Assembly: GCF_000182565.1 (NCBI RefSeq)
Contig: NW_015971555.1
Span: 124,001 to 188,000 of the forward strand
Direction of reading: 5' to 3'
Source of the DNA: Spizellomyces punctatus DAOM BR117
Taxonomy: Eukaryota; Chytridiomycota; Chytridiomycetes; Spizellomycetales; Spizellomycetaceae
Length of the DNA: 64,000 nucleotides
The notes below the pieces were generated by a model. It worked only from the letters and a program-made list of their open reading frames with translations, was not told the origin of the DNA and ran no database searches. Below are positions 47,821 to 59,293 of the stretch, one piece after another. How positions within the stretch are numbered: the stretch's first letter is position 1; every line of letters starts with the position of its first letter. The position numbers and the translations under genes are program-made.

Positions 47821-49416
47821 TCACAGAACTGAATGTCCTGCAACCCTGACTTTCCGTTTAACTTCATTCCAGAGCGCCCAAACCCATTCCATTGGAGTAT
47901 CACAGGGCACACAACAAACAAACACAACATAGAGTAAGCGATCGTCCCAATTCGGGGCACTACTAGCGTCAGCGAGTCCCACGGTAACTGCAAATTGAGC
48001 GATTCCTTCAACGGTAAGGAGATCCATCGTCTCGGAAGGGGATGTACATGTGAAAGAGGTACCAAAGTGTGGGCCGCGAGTATAGGACGTGTAGTCGTAG
48101 CATTTGAGTTTAACAGATAGCCACATCCCAGTGCGTGTCTTCACGAGAAAAAGTAGGTGAGATGCTTTCATCTGGCAACATCAATACCACTTGAGGAGCG
48201 CTCACCTCTCCACGGATTTCTCCACAAACATCATCCTCCCTTCCCGCATAGGCCCTATACCAATCGTCAAAAATAGGTGTCCGCTTCCAGCTGCCACCCT
48301 TCCATTCAATCCTTTGAAATGCGTCAAAATATCTTTGCTCTATCCCCTTTAACGGGTAATGCAGAGTCTGGCATCTTTTGAGCAGTGCGTGCTTGTCGTG
48401 GAGGATGTTCGTACATTGAACGTCCAAGTCGGTCAGCACGGCGAGTATTGAGTGCCGGGATAGATGGGCCAGAAGCGCACGGAGAATGGGGAGCGCCGGA
48501 TGTAAGGTGGCAATGTATGACTCGTGCTAGACTTCGAAACCGACTTATTAGAGAAGTCCTCGAGTCTACTACATCGAGAAGCAAGGACAAACCTCGTCCA
48601 AAAACCTCTCGTTCAGACAACCACTTGTATCACCTTTCGTCCACTTCTCCACCATGTCGCCTTGCAAACACGGATGGGTATCCACTAATTCCCGCCCATC
48701 GGTCCCGTCAAGCAGGCCTTCCCAAAATGTTCGCACAGTTCCCTTCCATCCCAACCGGTTAAAGTACTCTGTCAGGGCCACCACTACGCCCTTGGCAATC
48801 TTTGCTTGATACTTAGTGACTTCCATTATTTGAACTTGAGCGGTATTGGGAGGGAGGTCAAGCATGGCGCAGAGAGATGCTGGAACGTCCATGTAGAGAT
48901 GGGTACTGTAGATGGTTTGCCAGCTAGAGCCCATTGGGTATCGAACCGTCCACGACAAAAATATGATGGGAAGTACTGATGAAGTAGTGGTAGGCGGGAT
49001 GAGACTGAGAATCGCCTTCTCCTTTTCACTAAGATAGCCTTTCCAAAGCGTTTCTAAATAGGGGCGAAGACATGACCTCTATACAGTAAAACATAAGATA
49101 CATATGTATTTCCATCATCATAAACTACTTGCATCGTCCATAAACAAACCCGTTCTGTGTCGTCGACCCAATCGAGATCCGCCCGAACACCTTTGATCGC
49201 CCCTCTCAACCACTCCACGCCCTTCTGCTCGTTCCTCTGTATCATTGCCGCATCCAATCTTCTCTTAACAATCGTCTTCACCCGAGAACCAATGTAAGCA
49301 CAGAGTTCTCTATTCGCCTTACCAAGTGTGAAGAGGTCGTGAACCGGAAGATGGGTTAATATTTCATCGATAATTTCGATGGGAAGCGTGCATGGGTGAA
49401 CAAATGGGGAAGACAT
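47821..49416 (-). CDS. F-box protein with unrecognised C-terminal domain
   Basis: The N-terminus has an F-box (LPIEIIDEILTHLPVHDLFTLG, split here as LPIEIIDEIL and THLPVHDLFTLGKANREL), which would link the protein to Skp1 in an SCF ubiquitin ligase. The ATG is at 49416. The rest is a long alpha/beta region of unknown type, with SSVLPIIFLSWTVRYPMGSS, LCAMLDLPPNTAQVQIMEV, and downstream exons containing FDDWYRAYAGREDD and LLFLVKTRTGMWLSVKLKC. The last exon (to 47821) is joined in phase through an intron of only 34 bases at 48172..48205. Without that splice the protein would end about 60 bases later in another frame. The target of the C-terminal domain cannot be told from sequence. Confidence 0.65.
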
Positions 49417-49541
49417 CTCTGCGGCGGGCTTGGGCTGGCTGAGAAGGTCAATCAGCTACAGTGTAAGTCGCGAGACACAGCCGATTACTTAATCTCGACG
49501 CGCCACTTTAGAATTTCTACACTATAGAACCTATATCCAAT

Positions 49542-50834
49542 CTACCAGTATCGATTCATGATGGCTAGGGCTCCTATTCGACCCAAAAAGCCTGCTGCAT
49601 TCGCCTGAGTAGTAAAAAATATTAATTTATGCTGCCAAGAAAACACAGTGAACACCAAAACTTACCGGAATTAATCGCAGCAGCGCTGGCGTGGTTCCTC
49701 TGAACAAAGCACCTACACCCTCCTGGCGTAGAATGCGAATTGCCGCGTCGGAAAAGCCGTTATAGGTACCAGGTGGGGATGACTGGATGCGAGATTTTAT
49801 CACGTCTGGAGGCTGCAGAACGAGGTGAATAGAGCAATTCTGCGAGTAAAAAAAGATATGACGGATAAACTTACAATCGCCAATGCCCATAGCGATCCAC
49901 CTCCAAGAACTGACAAAGAGGGAGTTTAGGTTCACGCACGCGTTACGGAGGCAGGCATTGATTATACCTGCAGTAAGCACAGCTATATAAAGATCTCGAG
50001 GATTCTTTTCTTCACCTGCCACCGCCCGATGGACAACCTCATATGCCACAAAATACGCCGCAAATCCAGGCACATCCCTAGCCAACGTTGCCCACGTCCC
50101 TCTATAAAGAGCTCTCAGTCCACCTTCACGAAGGAGTTCTCTGGTCGCGTTCCATATCCCGTATGTACGCTGATATTTCTGTGTAGGTGCGTGATGGTCT
50201 TGTGTTTGCATTGTAACCTTGATCTGTTCGGTTGGGACCGTGACGATACTCGAAGGGATAGCGGCCAAAGCACCTGCAAAGGCCGATTGGGAGACGCTCA
50301 ATTCTGGTAAAGATGTTGACGACGGCGCATACATCAAGTGACAACCAATATCATACGCCTAATGAAGTCGAGCATGATGAGGGCTCTTCCATGCTAGTGC
50401 AGCACTTGTGCTTCATCACCACATTATTACCCAGAATCTCAACGCATACCGCGGTGTGACACCAAGTAGTGGAGATCCCATGCCTCTGTAAAGCCCCCTA
50501 AACCCATGTCTTTGGATGGTTGTCTTGAAGCAGGCGGTCATTGACAAGTCCGTACGACATTTTTGCGTTTGCAACCGGACCTTGATCGTGTCGAACGGAT
50601 GCTAGAAAGCGTATTTCAATTCTTCATCAGATAAAGGGTCGTATTCGAGAACTTCATACAACTCGATAGACCAAAACATACACCTGCAACGACGGTTGCG
50701 GCGCCCGCTACAGCGCCAGATATAACACTCTTTGCTTGATCATATAATGCACCATCATGCTGCGTGTGATGTTCTTCATCGTTTTGTGAGCGGAATGAGG
50801 GCACAGATATCAAGTCCTGAAAGTTGTTGTACAT
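49542..50834 (-). CDS. CRC1: mitochondrial carrier, carnitine/acylcarnitine type
   Basis: Inner-membrane solute carrier with three repeats. The first repeat begins VISGAVAGAATVVAG and continues after an intron with the carrier signature HPFDTIKVRLQTQ. The second has AFAGALAAIPSSIVTVPTEQ and LYRGTWATLARDVPGFAAYF; the third has GGGSLWALAIPPDVIKSRIQ and LFRGTTPALLRLIP. The signature spacing and the C-terminal PANAAGFLG match carnitine/acylcarnitine carriers, but the substrate could be ornithine or another amino acid. The true C-terminus needs a final splice: LIP|ANAAGFLGRIGALAIMNRYW ends at TAG 49542-49544. Reading through the donor instead gives a short tail ending near 49627. Confidence 0.85.
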
Positions 50835-51565
50835 GCTCGCAGGAAGATGGGCGACTGCGAGATAGACCAGCGGCCTTTTGGCTTACTTGAGTCAGTTACG
50901 TCACAACTTTTGTTGCCATGTCAACATGCACATGCCTCTTGCTGGTAGTTATCATAAAATGTACAAAATAACCAAATGTAAACCATACTTCAACCTAATT
51001 GGAAGATGATTTAAATTAAGTATAATATACAGACATGGTAAGTGATATCAAGTGTGTGGTTACTTTTCACATAAAGAGGAACGTCAGCTGGGTTCGAAAG
51101 GACCTTGTAGATTGCAAGGTTTATGAAAATAATTGGGTGAAATGCAAGAATTGTGCGTAAGGATCCCACCTTCGCAGCGTAGCTTATTCATTTAGGGTTA
51201 TGAGCTTACGCCGATAATCTATAGTTATTCATCACAGAGCGTGATAAATTTGGTGATACTATCCGCCCGTATATCACTTGCACAATTATTATTTTAGGCA
51301 AGACTGTAATTCTTGTAGAACTTTAAGCCTGTGTTTTTGCAGTAGATCCTTAGAGTATTTCTTGGTACGGTAGTTGTGCATTGTTAGCTTCTGGATTTCT
51401 ACTATCTTTAGGTTACCACCCTTTTATTTTACAATAGTTGGAACATCAATGCCACGTTTGAAAAAGAATCGTATCAAAGAAAAATTGGAACTAACATTTT
51501 GTATGCTCAGGAAAATGTACAGTATGTTAAACAAAGCAATGTCATGGAAGAGCCACTCTAGTTCT
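50835..51565. other. AT-rich intergenic region
   Basis: About 730 bases between the carrier start and the PCCB stop, both on the minus strand. Clearly AT-richer than its surroundings. I see no gene, and no tRNA, although a lone GGGTTCGA motif occurs near 51090. Confidence 0.5.
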
Positions 51566-53611
51566 TTACAACGGAATGTTGCCGTGTTTCTTCTTGGGGT
51601 TCTCCCTCTGCTTTGTTTTCAACATCTTTAGGTCCTCAACAATGCGGCGACGAGTCGTAGAAGGAAGAATAACGTCGTCGAGAAAACCGCGCTGGGCGGC
51701 GGGGAGCGGGTTTGCAAACTTGGCCACGTCTAGGGGGATGAACTTTAGAAACCGGCAATATCAACATCAAACAGTCAAGCCTACGTACATTCAGCCTCCG
51801 CTTGTGCTGGGTAACAAGAGAAAAGTCTATTAGCAGTGAATTCATCAATGAATCATATCCCGACAATATACGCACTCTTATCTTTGACATTTCTGAAAAT
51901 AATCTCAACGGCGCCCTTCGCGCCCATGACAGCAATCTCTCCACTGGGCCAGGAGTAGTTCAAATCCCCTCTTAAATGCTTGGAACTGAAACACAATCAC
52001 ATCAGCATACACAATAGGTTACTGGAAAAAGAAAACTGTCACCTCATGACATCGTAGGCGCCACCGTATGCTTTTCGTGTAATAATTGTAATCTTGGGAA
52101 CAGTCGCCTCAGCATAGGCATAGAGAAGTTTCGCCCCGTTACGGATAATGCCACCGTGCTCCTGGGCAGTTCCTGGCAGAAAGCCGGGCACATCGACGAA
52201 AGTCAACAGAGGTATATTGAAAGCGTCGCAGAATCGAACCCAACGGGCGGCCTTCACGGAGGCATTGATGTCTAATACACCAGACGATACCAAAGGCTGG
52301 TTCGCAATGATAGACACCGTCTGCCCTCCCATACGGGCAAATCCGATCACAATATTCTTCGCAAAATCAGGCATTATCTCGTAGAAGGTTCCGTCATCCA
52401 CTATTCGACCAATAACATCCTTCATATCATAAGCCTTGCTCGAGTCAACAGGAATGATAGTGTCGAGAGCTGCATCCGCGCGGTTGATGTTGTCCTCAGT
52501 CGGTCGGACTGGGACGTCATGACGATTAGACAAAGGTAGAAAATCTACGAATTCTCTCAGTCGCGACAGAGCTTCAATATCATTGTCAAAGGCAAGATGG
52601 GCGACACCAGATTTTGTGGTGTGCGGCTTGGCACCACCAAGCTCTTCTTGGGTCACGTTTTCGTTTGTTACGGCCTTGACGACTTCAGGGCCCGTAACGA
52701 ACAAGTAAGACGTGTCGCGTACCATAAAAGTGAAGTCCGTAAGGGCAGGGGAGTAGACGGCTCCTCCAGCGCACGGACCCATGATAAGCGAAATCTGCGG
52801 GACAACACCCGACGCCAGCACATTGCGCTGGAAAATGTCCGCATAACCACCGAGCGAGTCGACACCTTCTTGAATACGAGCACCGCCAGAGTCGTTCAAG
52901 CCAATTACAGGGGCGCCGACCATCAAAGCCTGATCCATGATCTTGCAAATTTTTTGGGCATGCATTTTTGACAAACTTCCTCCAAACGCTGTGAAATCTT
53001 GGCTGAAGACGTAGACCAGACGTCCATTGATTGTGCCGTGACCCGTCACTACACCATCTCCCGTTATCTATTTCAGAATTGAGGATTCAATAGGGAGCGC
53101 ACAAGAGATGGCGTACTGGTCGCAGCACTACCTTCTGTTTCTCCATCCCAAAGTCCACACACTGATGCTCAACAAAAGTGTCGTATTCGCGGAAGGAACC
53201 ATTATCCAAAAGGAGGTCAATTCGCTCCCGGGCCGTTAGTTTCCCCTGTAGAGAGACGAGGTCCAAAACCAGAGTTAGTGACAAGTTCACGGGTCCAGTC
53301 AAGTGTGACTGCTTATTACCTTTGCATGCTGGGTATCTATCCTCTTTTGCCCCCCGCCAAGTCTTGCTTCAGCGCGTTTCTCCTCCATCTTGCGAATCAT
53401 GGCCTATTTTCCTGTTAGCATTCGCAGCGGGTGTGCTAATGCGTTGTCCGATGGAACATACCGTTTCGCCTGACGTGACAGTTGCGGCCGCAGCTGTAGC
53501 CAGAGTGCGTGCCTGCATAACCGTGGCCCTTCCAACGCCAAAGAGATTTCGGGCTCCATACTGTGTGGCTCGCAGGCTTGCCCGCGAAATAGTGGCCATG
53601 TTGAGATGCAT
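51566..53611 (-). CDS. PCCB: propionyl-CoA carboxylase beta chain, mitochondrial
   Basis: Carboxyltransferase subunit that moves CO2 from biotin to propionyl-CoA. Seven exons in full phase: 53462..53611, 53320..53403, 53132..53245, 52043..53067, 51876..51985, 51789..51806 (18 nt) and 51566..51729, giving 554 residues. The N-terminus ([18 protein letters not shown], then RTLATAAAA) is a mitochondrial presequence. Core motifs include [89 protein letters not shown] and [19 protein letters not shown]. The end KHGNIPL matches animal PCCB (KHANIPL). [14 protein letters not shown] and [10 protein letters not shown] favour PCCB over the methylcrotonyl-CoA subunit. An ATG at 53599 is an alternative start. 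Confidence 0.97.
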
Positions 53612-53948
53612 CTTGTAGATCGCAATAATACGCAGTAATGGGGAATTCGGGATAATGCAGAGGAAGGTCACTTATCGGAAACCTACGGGAGCCTTCTTGA
53701 ACACAGTCCGATACAAAGTAGCTCTGTAGTAGGCGTCCACCTCTTGGCGTACACCAACTGTGTCCTCCACCACTTTGCTTGGTTTGTCGTTGCCGTCCGC
53801 TCGGCTTACAGCACCAATGCGACTGTGCCACAAAACTACACACAGTCACAGTGAACAGTTCCGTTGTCAATGGCAACTGTCTGATTCAACAGTTCACGAT
53901 TTAATTTGAAGTTGGTCCCAGCCTCGCGATCAACCAAATACTGCCACC
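53612..53948. promoter_or_regulatory. bidirectional promoter between PCCB and Msp1
   Basis: A 337-base divergent interval between the PCCB start (minus) and the Msp1 start (plus). The Msp1 ATG sits in GCCACCATGG, a perfect Kozak-like context. No gene seen inside. Shared control of two mitochondrial genes is possible but unproven. Confidence 0.5.
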
Positions 53949-55680
53949 ATGGCCATGAAGCTAACTCCGACAACCAAGAAGGTCTTGGTCGATGGTATGC
54001 TTGCAAAGACTTGAGGAGCATTCTTCTGTCGCTTAGGGTGGAGTGGAATAGTTTTGGATAGAAGTCGCTGATCTCTCGGTTGTTCCGCACTAGTGTCCAT
54101 ATTTGCGTTATCGCAAGTGGTGCTATACTTTGGGTAATTAACTGGTTAGCTACTCTTAATTTTGGTCTCTCTTATAACTTTATATATATACCATAGCGTC
54201 AAATGGGTCCTTTCTTCACTGGATCCTTTCAAGAAGAAGAAGGAGGAGGCAAAGGCAAAGAGCAACCGAGTGCTTGGGAAGCTGGGTGTATGTTGACTGC
54301 GGCGCACTATGCATGACGGAGACGTGCAATTCTTGAGCTGACTCCGATTACTAGATCCGCGACCTTAAGTTGACAGAACATGAGGAAATTATTGCCGCAG
54401 AAGTTGTATACCCTGAAGACATACCTGTCCGCTTCACAGGTTGGTATTCAACCTCGTGGCAATTTCATTACTGGCTTATTGAGTGTCTATCATTCAGATA
54501 TTGGCGGATTGGATAATATTGTCAAGTCATTGAAGGAGTCCGTAATCTACCCATTATGTTATCCACAGCTGTTCAGTTCGGCATCAGGGTTACTGGGAGC
54601 CCCGAAAGGAGTGTTGCTCCACGGACCACCAGGTAACCTCTTCCTTTCCGAGCTAATAGCGATATGATGGATCTTAACTTGCGCCTTACGTAGGGTGTGG
54701 CAAGACAATGCTAGCCAAGGCGCTTGCAAAGGAGTCAGGGGCAACATTTATCAACCTTCACGTATCTACCTTGATGGAGAAATGGGTATGACGTCCATAC
54801 TCTCGATGGAATACTGCAAATTTTCTAGATTCACTGATCTTTCCTTATTAGTTTGGCGAATCGCAAAAGCTGGTGTCAGCAGTTTTCACACTTGCTCATA
54901 AACTGCAACCGTGCATCATTTTCATTGATGAGATTGACTCATTCCTGCGGGAACGGAAGAGCCAAGATCACGAAGTGACAGCGATGATGAAGGCAGAGTT
55001 TATGACGTATGTGATCATATACTACTTTTGAGCGAGAAAGAAGCCTAGAATGAAACCAGTCTTGTCTAGGTTATGGGACGGTCTTGCCACGGGAGACATG
55101 CGTGTGTTGGTAAGCATCATAAGGATGACATTAATACGTGGGGACTGTGTGGCCGAACCTTATACCGCCATTTCAGGTCCTAGGGGCAACAAATAGACCG
55201 GGTGACATTGATCAAGCGATTCTTAGAAGGATGCCAAAACGCTTTGAAATCAAACTACCTGACGCAGAGCAGCGTAAACGAGTTCTCAGTCTGGTACGTA
55301 ACGTTGATGTGGTCATTGTCATGTGCCATATTGAACCTAAGTTTCGTTCAGCTTTTGCGTGGAGCCAATCTGGAACCTGGCTTTGACTTGAGAGAGTTGG
55401 TTATTAGAACAGCGGGATATTCTGGAAGTGATCTAAAAGAGCTATGTCGAAATGCAGCAATGATGCCTGTTCGGGAAGCAATTCGAGAGTATGATGGAAT
55501 GTTACATGAGGTGGACATTAGTGTACGTCGAAATGCTACGGTGGATCCTCTTCACAATTCTCATCTGCCTTCACTCTGTAGGAGGTACATATTCGACCAC
55601 TGAAGATTGATGATTTCTTTACTTTGAATGGCATGCATGTTGGGGATGGAACATTAGCAGAAGTTGTTGACCTGGATTGA
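53949..55680 (+). CDS. MSP1: Msp1/ATAD1 AAA ATPase of the mitochondrial outer membrane
   Basis: Extracts mislocalised tail-anchored and stalled precursor proteins from the mitochondrial outer membrane. Multi-exon. A short first exon ([15 protein letters not shown]) is followed by a hydrophobic segment ([14 protein letters not shown]), which matches the N-terminal anchor. Then come [33 protein letters not shown] and [11 protein letters not shown]. The ATPase has Walker A split by an intron (LLHGPPG, then [11 protein letters not shown]), pore loop KWFGESQKL, Walker [17 protein letters not shown], sensor [10 protein letters not shown], and RRMPKRFEI with the arginine fingers. [15 protein letters not shown] is the sensor 2 region. 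The C-terminal exon reads [10 protein letters not shown]. It lies between the two propionyl-CoA carboxylase genes. Confidence 0.93.
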
Positions 55681-56199
55681 TAGCTTATTGTACTGGTTTT
55701 GGTGTCCTCTAGTTGTTGGCTCATACTTCTCCTTTACTTATATAGAATGATTTGTATAGTAATGTTTATTTTCATGCTTTGAAAAACATGCTCAATTTGA
55801 TGTTTTCGCCTGATTTGCCCAACCTTGAGCCAAGTCACCGGGCCGGTTCTTGTTGTATGCGCACAACACGGGCAAGTGGACACCAAGCTGCCAAGCTTTT
55901 GGGACTTACTTTCCTTGTTTTTCCGATACAAGGCTTTTGACTTGCATCTGGCGTGGGGTGTTGGAAAGGGCACCGCTAACAAGAAACGATCGCGCGTCTT
56001 TGGCTGCATCAAGTTGCATTGGGACTTTGCACCCACCAACCCGAATCTACCTGTAACATTTGCATTTTGCGCCACTAGTTATTGTATATATCCGGTAAGG
56101 GCTGCGAGCTTGCACAAAGGAGATAAGGAGAAGCCACCACAGGAGACTTGGTAGGCAATTGAAGGCGGCTTATTGAACCTATTTGTCTCAATTCCAGCT
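55681..56199. other. Msp1-PCCA intergenic region
   Basis: About 520 bases. Several short open frames on both strands without coding character. Holds the Msp1 3' end and the PCCA promoter. Confidence 0.5.
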
Positions 56200-59180
56200 A
56201 TGCTTGGCCAACTGCGTTCCCACTTGCAACACACCCTGTCGCCTTCGACACCTAGGGCTCTTTGGGCACAATGCACGCTCCACAGCAGACGAACATCTAT
56301 GAGGGCTCTTGCTACGTCTACGGATTATGGAAAGGTAATCTGCATTTTGCGTGGCGGCCATTAAGCAAGCTGGGCCTGACGAGTTACTCGTGCTGGGAAC
56401 AGACTTTTGACAAGATCCTGATTGCCAACCGTGGTGAAATTGCCTGTCGTGTCATCAAAACAGGTCTGAGGGGCGCTTAGTGAGGATGTTGTGGGGACGT
56501 TTACTGATGCGGCTGGATTGGTTTATTTTAGCCAGAAAAATGGGCATCAAGACTGTTGCGATTTACTCGGACGCTGATGCAAACTCGCTCCACGTGCGAA
56601 TGGCCGATGAGGCTGTACATGTCGTAAGTCGTCTCTGTTTATGCTCGTAACGGTTACATGCCAGCTGAGCAAAAGTAAATCAGGGACCACCGGCCACAAG
56701 CAAGAGTTACCTGAACATTCCAAATATCATTGGGGCCATCAAACAAACTGGGGCACAAGCTGTTCATCCAGGTATGTTCGCGCACCGCGGTACATTGTAG
56801 CATCCTGAATGAGAAGCATGACAGTGTGCCCACACCAGGATACGGTTTTCTGTCCGAAAACAGTCACTTTGTGCATGCTCTCGATGAAATCGGCTGCACG
56901 TTCATTGGACCCAACGAAAAGGCCATGGCTGCCATGGGGGACAAGATTCAGAGTAAGATTTTTGCCCACGAAGCCAGGGTGAGCACCATTCCTGGATTCA
57001 ATGGTGTTGTGCAGAATGCGGACCATGCGGTTGAAATTGGTAAGATAGATGATTTAGGTGGCATTTGTCCGATTCGGTGTGATGACTTCTGAACCTTCTA
57101 GCGAAATCTATCGGATACCCTGTGATGATTAAGGTATGTTATGGAATTGACTAATACATTCGGAGCTCATTTAGGACTGACCTTGACTATCTGTCACCTT
57201 GTCCAGGCTTCAGCAGGCGGTGGTGGGAAAGGAATGCGAATCGCTTGGTAGGGCTTTACATGGGTCAATGTTCTCCTTCCGCAATTTTATTGATTCGAAT
57301 TTTGTTGTCCAAAGGAACGACCAAGAAGCTCGCGATGCGTTCAAAATTTCTTCCTCGGAAGCATTGTCTAGCTTTGGAGATGACCGATTGCTGGTGGAAA
57401 AGTTTGTTGAGCATCCGCGTCATATTGAGATTCAGTTGATTGGAGACAAGCACGGCAACGTGGTAAGTCAAGGCATCAAGCCCATTTCACATGTAACTCT
57501 CTATTTATTTATATATGTGCTGGTCAGATATATTTGCCGGAGCGTGAATGTTCCATTCAGCGACGTAATCAGAAGGTCATTGAAGAGGCACCTAGTGTTC
57601 ATATTGACCAAGCCACCCGGAAAGCCATGGGAGAACAGGCTGTTGCTCTCGCGAAAGCTGTAGGATACTATTCTGCCGGTGGGTTGCTATAAAGAAAGGA
57701 GGGTCTGTAGTTGCATTTGGTCATTAACCGTCTCACTGATTGGGGGAAATGCAGGGACTTGCGAATTTCTGGTGGATCCAAAACGGAACTTTTACTTCCT
57801 TGAGATGAATACTCGATTGCAGGTGTACGTTCTAGTCTTTGCTGAGAACTTGGAGTTAACCTGCGGTCTCAACTGATTGGATTTCCTCAGGGAGCACCCG
57901 ATTACCGAATACATTACCGGTTTGGATCTTGTCGAGCAGATGATTCGGGTGGCTGCGGGTCAGCAACTCGGCTTCAAGCAATCTGATGTTAAAATCAACG
58001 GATGGGCCTTTGAGTCTCGAGTGTATGCTGAGGATCCCGAGAAATACCTTCCCTCTATCGGAACCCTCAACAAGTACATTGAACCAAAGGGGAAAGGAGA
58101 TGAAGTTCGTTGTGATTCAGGAATCATTGAAGGGTCTGAAATCTCGATTTACTATGATCCGCTGATCTGCAAACTGTGCACACATGGAGCGACTCGAGAT
58201 GAGGCCATGAAAAATATGGAGAAGGCACTGGACGAGTATGTGATCAAAGGTGGGGCCGAGTTGTCAGTGTAGGAAATACAACAGCTATGTTCATACGTGA
58301 GACTCTCCGTAGGTGTCACACACAACATTCCCTTGCTTCGCGACGTGATTAGCCATCCCCGTTTTGTACAAGGCAAGCTTTCTACAGCTTTCCTGGCCGA
58401 AGAGTATCCTAAAGGGTTCAAGGGTCACCGATTGACGGAGCAGACCCGGGAGGAACTCGTTGCCGCTGCAGCGTTGGCGCATGCGAAGCGAGACTTGCGC
58501 AACCGGACGTGGGTTAGTGGAGGAGGACCGTTGACTGAGGGTGCCCCACAGCGGGATCAGTGGGACTTGTTTGTCGGTGTTGGTGCGGACGCGCCTGTAC
58601 CGGTTACGTTGAAAAGAAACGGGGATGGCTCTTTCTTGGTAGGTCATCCGAAATCGCCGCCAGCTGCGGGATTCGAGTTTATACTTGTTTTCTGTTTTAG
58701 GTGGACATTGACGGCAAACCTGTAACGATTTCTGCGGACTGGCCTTTGGAGAGTCCTATATTGAGAGCAGCTCTCAAAACCCCAGAAGGAACAAGCCGAA
58801 CCGCCACACTCCAATATCTTGAGTCGCACCCTCTTGGCTATAAACTAGCCCACCATGGGACCAAATTCGACGTTGTCGTGCACACCGCACTCCAAAATGC
58901 GCTCTCAAAACATATGAAGGAGAAACCTAAGTTGGATTTGACCCGCATGATTCTCGCTCCTATGCCTGGTTCCGTCGTATCCGTTGCTGTCAAAGAAGGA
59001 GATACCGTAGCAGAAGGTGCCGAATTGGCTGTGGTTGAGGCAATGAAGATGCAGAACGTGCTGCGGGCACCTAGAGTGGGTAAAATCAGTAAAGTGTTTG
59101 TACAGGCCGGCCAGAGTGTTGCTGGGGACGAGGTTATGATCGAATTCTTTGGCGAGGAGGAGGTGAAGAAGGCAGCGTAG
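56200..59180 (+). CDS. PCCA: propionyl-CoA carboxylase alpha chain (biotin carboxylase and BCCP), mitochondrial
   Basis: Biotin carboxylase subunit that partners the beta chain at 51.6-53.6 kb. Multi-exon; exon 1 is 56200..56334 and encodes a presequence ([16 protein letters not shown], then [11 protein letters not shown]). The second exon starts [19 protein letters not shown] at 56403. Further signatures: [20 protein letters not shown]-grasp loop [66 protein letters not shown] and [18 protein letters not shown]. The middle region is PCCA-like rather than acetyl-CoA or pyruvate carboxylase. The C-terminal biotin domain has [13 protein letters not shown], with the lysine that carries biotin, and ends EEEVKKAA. 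The product converts propionyl-CoA to methylmalonyl-CoA. Confidence 0.96.
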
Positions 59181-59293
59181 ATTATTGCACCCATGTAGGA
59201 CATGAGTCAGAATTATTACAATAAAGCACATATGAATTTACATTGCCAGGGCACCGCCATGGCGATGAGTTTCTTTGCATCTATTCCCAGTAA

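Noticed and set aside
51050-51130. tRNA-like GGGTTCGA motif
   Set aside because: No matching A box, acceptor stem or cloverleaf could be built around it.
56200-59180. PCCA as pyruvate, acetyl-CoA or methylcrotonyl-CoA carboxylase
   Set aside because: The architecture is biotin carboxylase plus BCCP only, the partner beta gene nearby is PCCB-like, and the end after the biotin lysine matches PCCA.
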